From assembly GCA_903903205.1 (NCBI GenBank), contig CAIUXU010000538.1:1-6929 (forward strand): a stretch of 6,929 nucleotides of DNA, read 5' to 3'. The notes beneath the pieces are model-generated. The model had not been told where the DNA came from, did no database searches, and saw nothing but the letters and a program-made list of their open reading frames with translations. Both the position numbers and the translations under genes were made by a program. Below, piece by piece: positions 5,972 through 6,929 of this stretch (the first letter of the stretch is position 1; every line of letters begins with the position of its first letter). Source of the DNA: an uncultured Syntrophobacterales bacterium. Its GTDB lineage: Bacteria; Desulfobacterota; Syntrophia; Syntrophales; UBA5619.

Positions 5972-6929
5972 CTATGTTCTCCTGATCGGCAACCTGATGG
6001 TAAAGGTGGTCCCTCTTCCCGGTTCGCTCTGCACTGTGATTTCGCCGTCATGTTGTTTTATGATGCCGTAGGCGATGCTGAGGCCCAGGCCGGTTCCTTC
6101 ACCCACCTCCCTGGTGGTAAAAAAAGGCTCGAAGATCCGCTTGCGAACCTCCTCTGTCATACCGCGCCCGGTGTCGCTGATCGACAGGACTACCTGCTCC
6201 CCCTCCTGTCGCGAAGTCACGGTAATGACGCCATGCTTGTCCATCGCCTGGCTCGCATTGACCAGCAGGTTGGCAATCACCTGGTTGATCTGCTGGGGAT
6301 TGCATACGACCAGGGAAATCTCGTTCAGTAGCAATTCAAGTTCGGCAACCTGTCTGATTTCGTTGCGAACAATGTTTGCAGTGCTCTTTACACAATGATT
6401 CAGATCGGTTTCATTCATCTTTCCCTCGTCGAGGCGGGCAAAATCCTTCAAGTCGAGCACAATCCGCTTGACCCGTTCGGCCCCTTCCAGGGATTCGGAG
6501 ATCAGAAGAGCGATATCCTTCAGAACGAATGGCAGGTCAAGACCCTGGCGCAGTTCTTGAAACTGTTTGCGCCGTTCTTCGGGACAACTCTCTTCCAGTT
6601 TATTTTCCAGAGCGACCAGGTACTTCTGTTCCACATCGCTGTATTCTTTGAGCATGCGCAAGTTGCTCATGATGAAACCCATGGGGTTGTTGATCTCGTG
6701 GGCCACCCCGGCGGCCAGTTGGCCTATGGCGACCAGCTTGTCCTGATGCAGCAACAGGATGTCCTTCTCCCGGTTTTTGAGGACCTCCTCGGCAACCTGT
6801 GCTGCCAGCGTCTCATTCAGGGTTTGATGTTGCCTCTGTTTTATTGCCAGCTCTCCCTCCGCCTGCTCGCGGGCTTCGATCTCTTTGAGCAGCTCAAGGC
6901 GCGATTGATTGGAAGCGGCCAACAACTGC
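5972..6929 (-). CDS. Sensor histidine kinase, C-terminal kinase core (5' end beyond window)
   Basis: The visible 319 residues begin inside a coiled-coil linker (about residues 8-62 counted from the codon at 6925) and end with a complete kinase core. The H-box AAGVAHEINNPMGF carries the phospho-accepting histidine (His76, codon 6700-6698). A long helical insert between the two DHp helices, ending in DLKDFARLDEG, is common in deltaproteobacterial kinases of this class. The ATP-binding domain shows the N-box NLLVNASQAM (from Asn219), G1 DTGRGM (251-256), F-box FEPFFTTREVG, G2 GTGLGLSI (277-284) and GRGTTFTIRLP near the end. The protein autophosphorylates and hands the phosphate to a response regulator. 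No receiver domain or regulator gene is visible. The frame is open to the window edge, so the TTG at 6925 is not the real start; sensor and any transmembrane or HAMP domains lie outside. It converges on the ABC gene, so it belongs to a different transcription unit. Confidence 0.92.
   Translation of the reverse strand, partial: QLLAASNQSRLELLKEIEAREQAEGELAIKQRQHQTLNETLAAQVAEEVLKNREKDILLLHQDKLVAIGQLAAGVAHEINNPMGFIMSNLRMLKEYSDVEQKYLVALENKLEESCPEERRKQFQELRQGLDLPFVLKDIALLISESLEGAERVKRIVLDLKDFARLDEGKMNETDLNHCVKSTANIVRNEIRQVAELELLLNEISLVVCNPQQINQVIANLLVNASQAMDKHGVITVTSRQEGEQVVLSISDTGRGMTEEVRKRIFEPFFTTREVGEGTGLGLSIAYGIIKQHDGEITVQSEPGRGTTFTIRLPIRRT

Overview
The window reads as chromosomal DNA of an anaerobic bacterium. 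Its central metabolism uses a ferredoxin-linked 2-oxoglutarate oxidoreductase in place of the NAD-linked dehydrogenase. Protein style (KorABCD next to SucC, a FadD-like acyl-CoA ligase, a histidine kinase with a coiled-coil linker) and the GC-rich third codon positions suit a Desulfobacterota/deltaproteobacterial syntroph or sulfate reducer. That placement is inference from gene content; there is no taxonomic marker gene here.

Left half, minus strand (3168 down to 1): a tightly packed operon korD-korA-korB-korC-sucC, with sucC running off the left edge. Junctions are 2 nt, 1 nt, 2 nt and a 4-nt ATGA overlap. The products form one metabolic unit. KorABCD interconverts 2-oxoglutarate + CoA and succinyl-CoA + CO2 using ferredoxin, and SucC (with a SucD expected just outside) interconverts succinyl-CoA and succinate with nucleotide phosphorylation.

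Middle (3169-3323): a 155-bp AT-rich divergent intergenic region. It holds a good sigma70-like promoter candidate for each side: TTGACT-16-TATAGA for the kor operon and TTGCCA-17-TATGAT for the rightward genes.

Right half, plus strand (3324-5800): an intact ANL-family acyl-CoA ligase, followed 23 nt later by a LolD/MacB-type ABC transporter ATPase. No permease gene is present in the window.

Convergent gap (5801-5971): 171 bp rich in dyad symmetry. A hairpin starts at the first base after the ABC stop codon. Further on is a 63-bp element of two 25-nt hairpins, inverted copies of each other, around a TGTTAACA palindrome. The two stems differ at three base pairs, all compensated. This is the most unusual non-coding structure in the window.

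Right edge (5972-6929, minus): the C-terminal part of a sensor histidine kinase, cut by the window edge.

I found no tRNA, rRNA, CRISPR array, transposase gene, phage gene or defence gene. Most of the window is ordinary metabolism, and I do not see a convincing undescribed multi-gene system.
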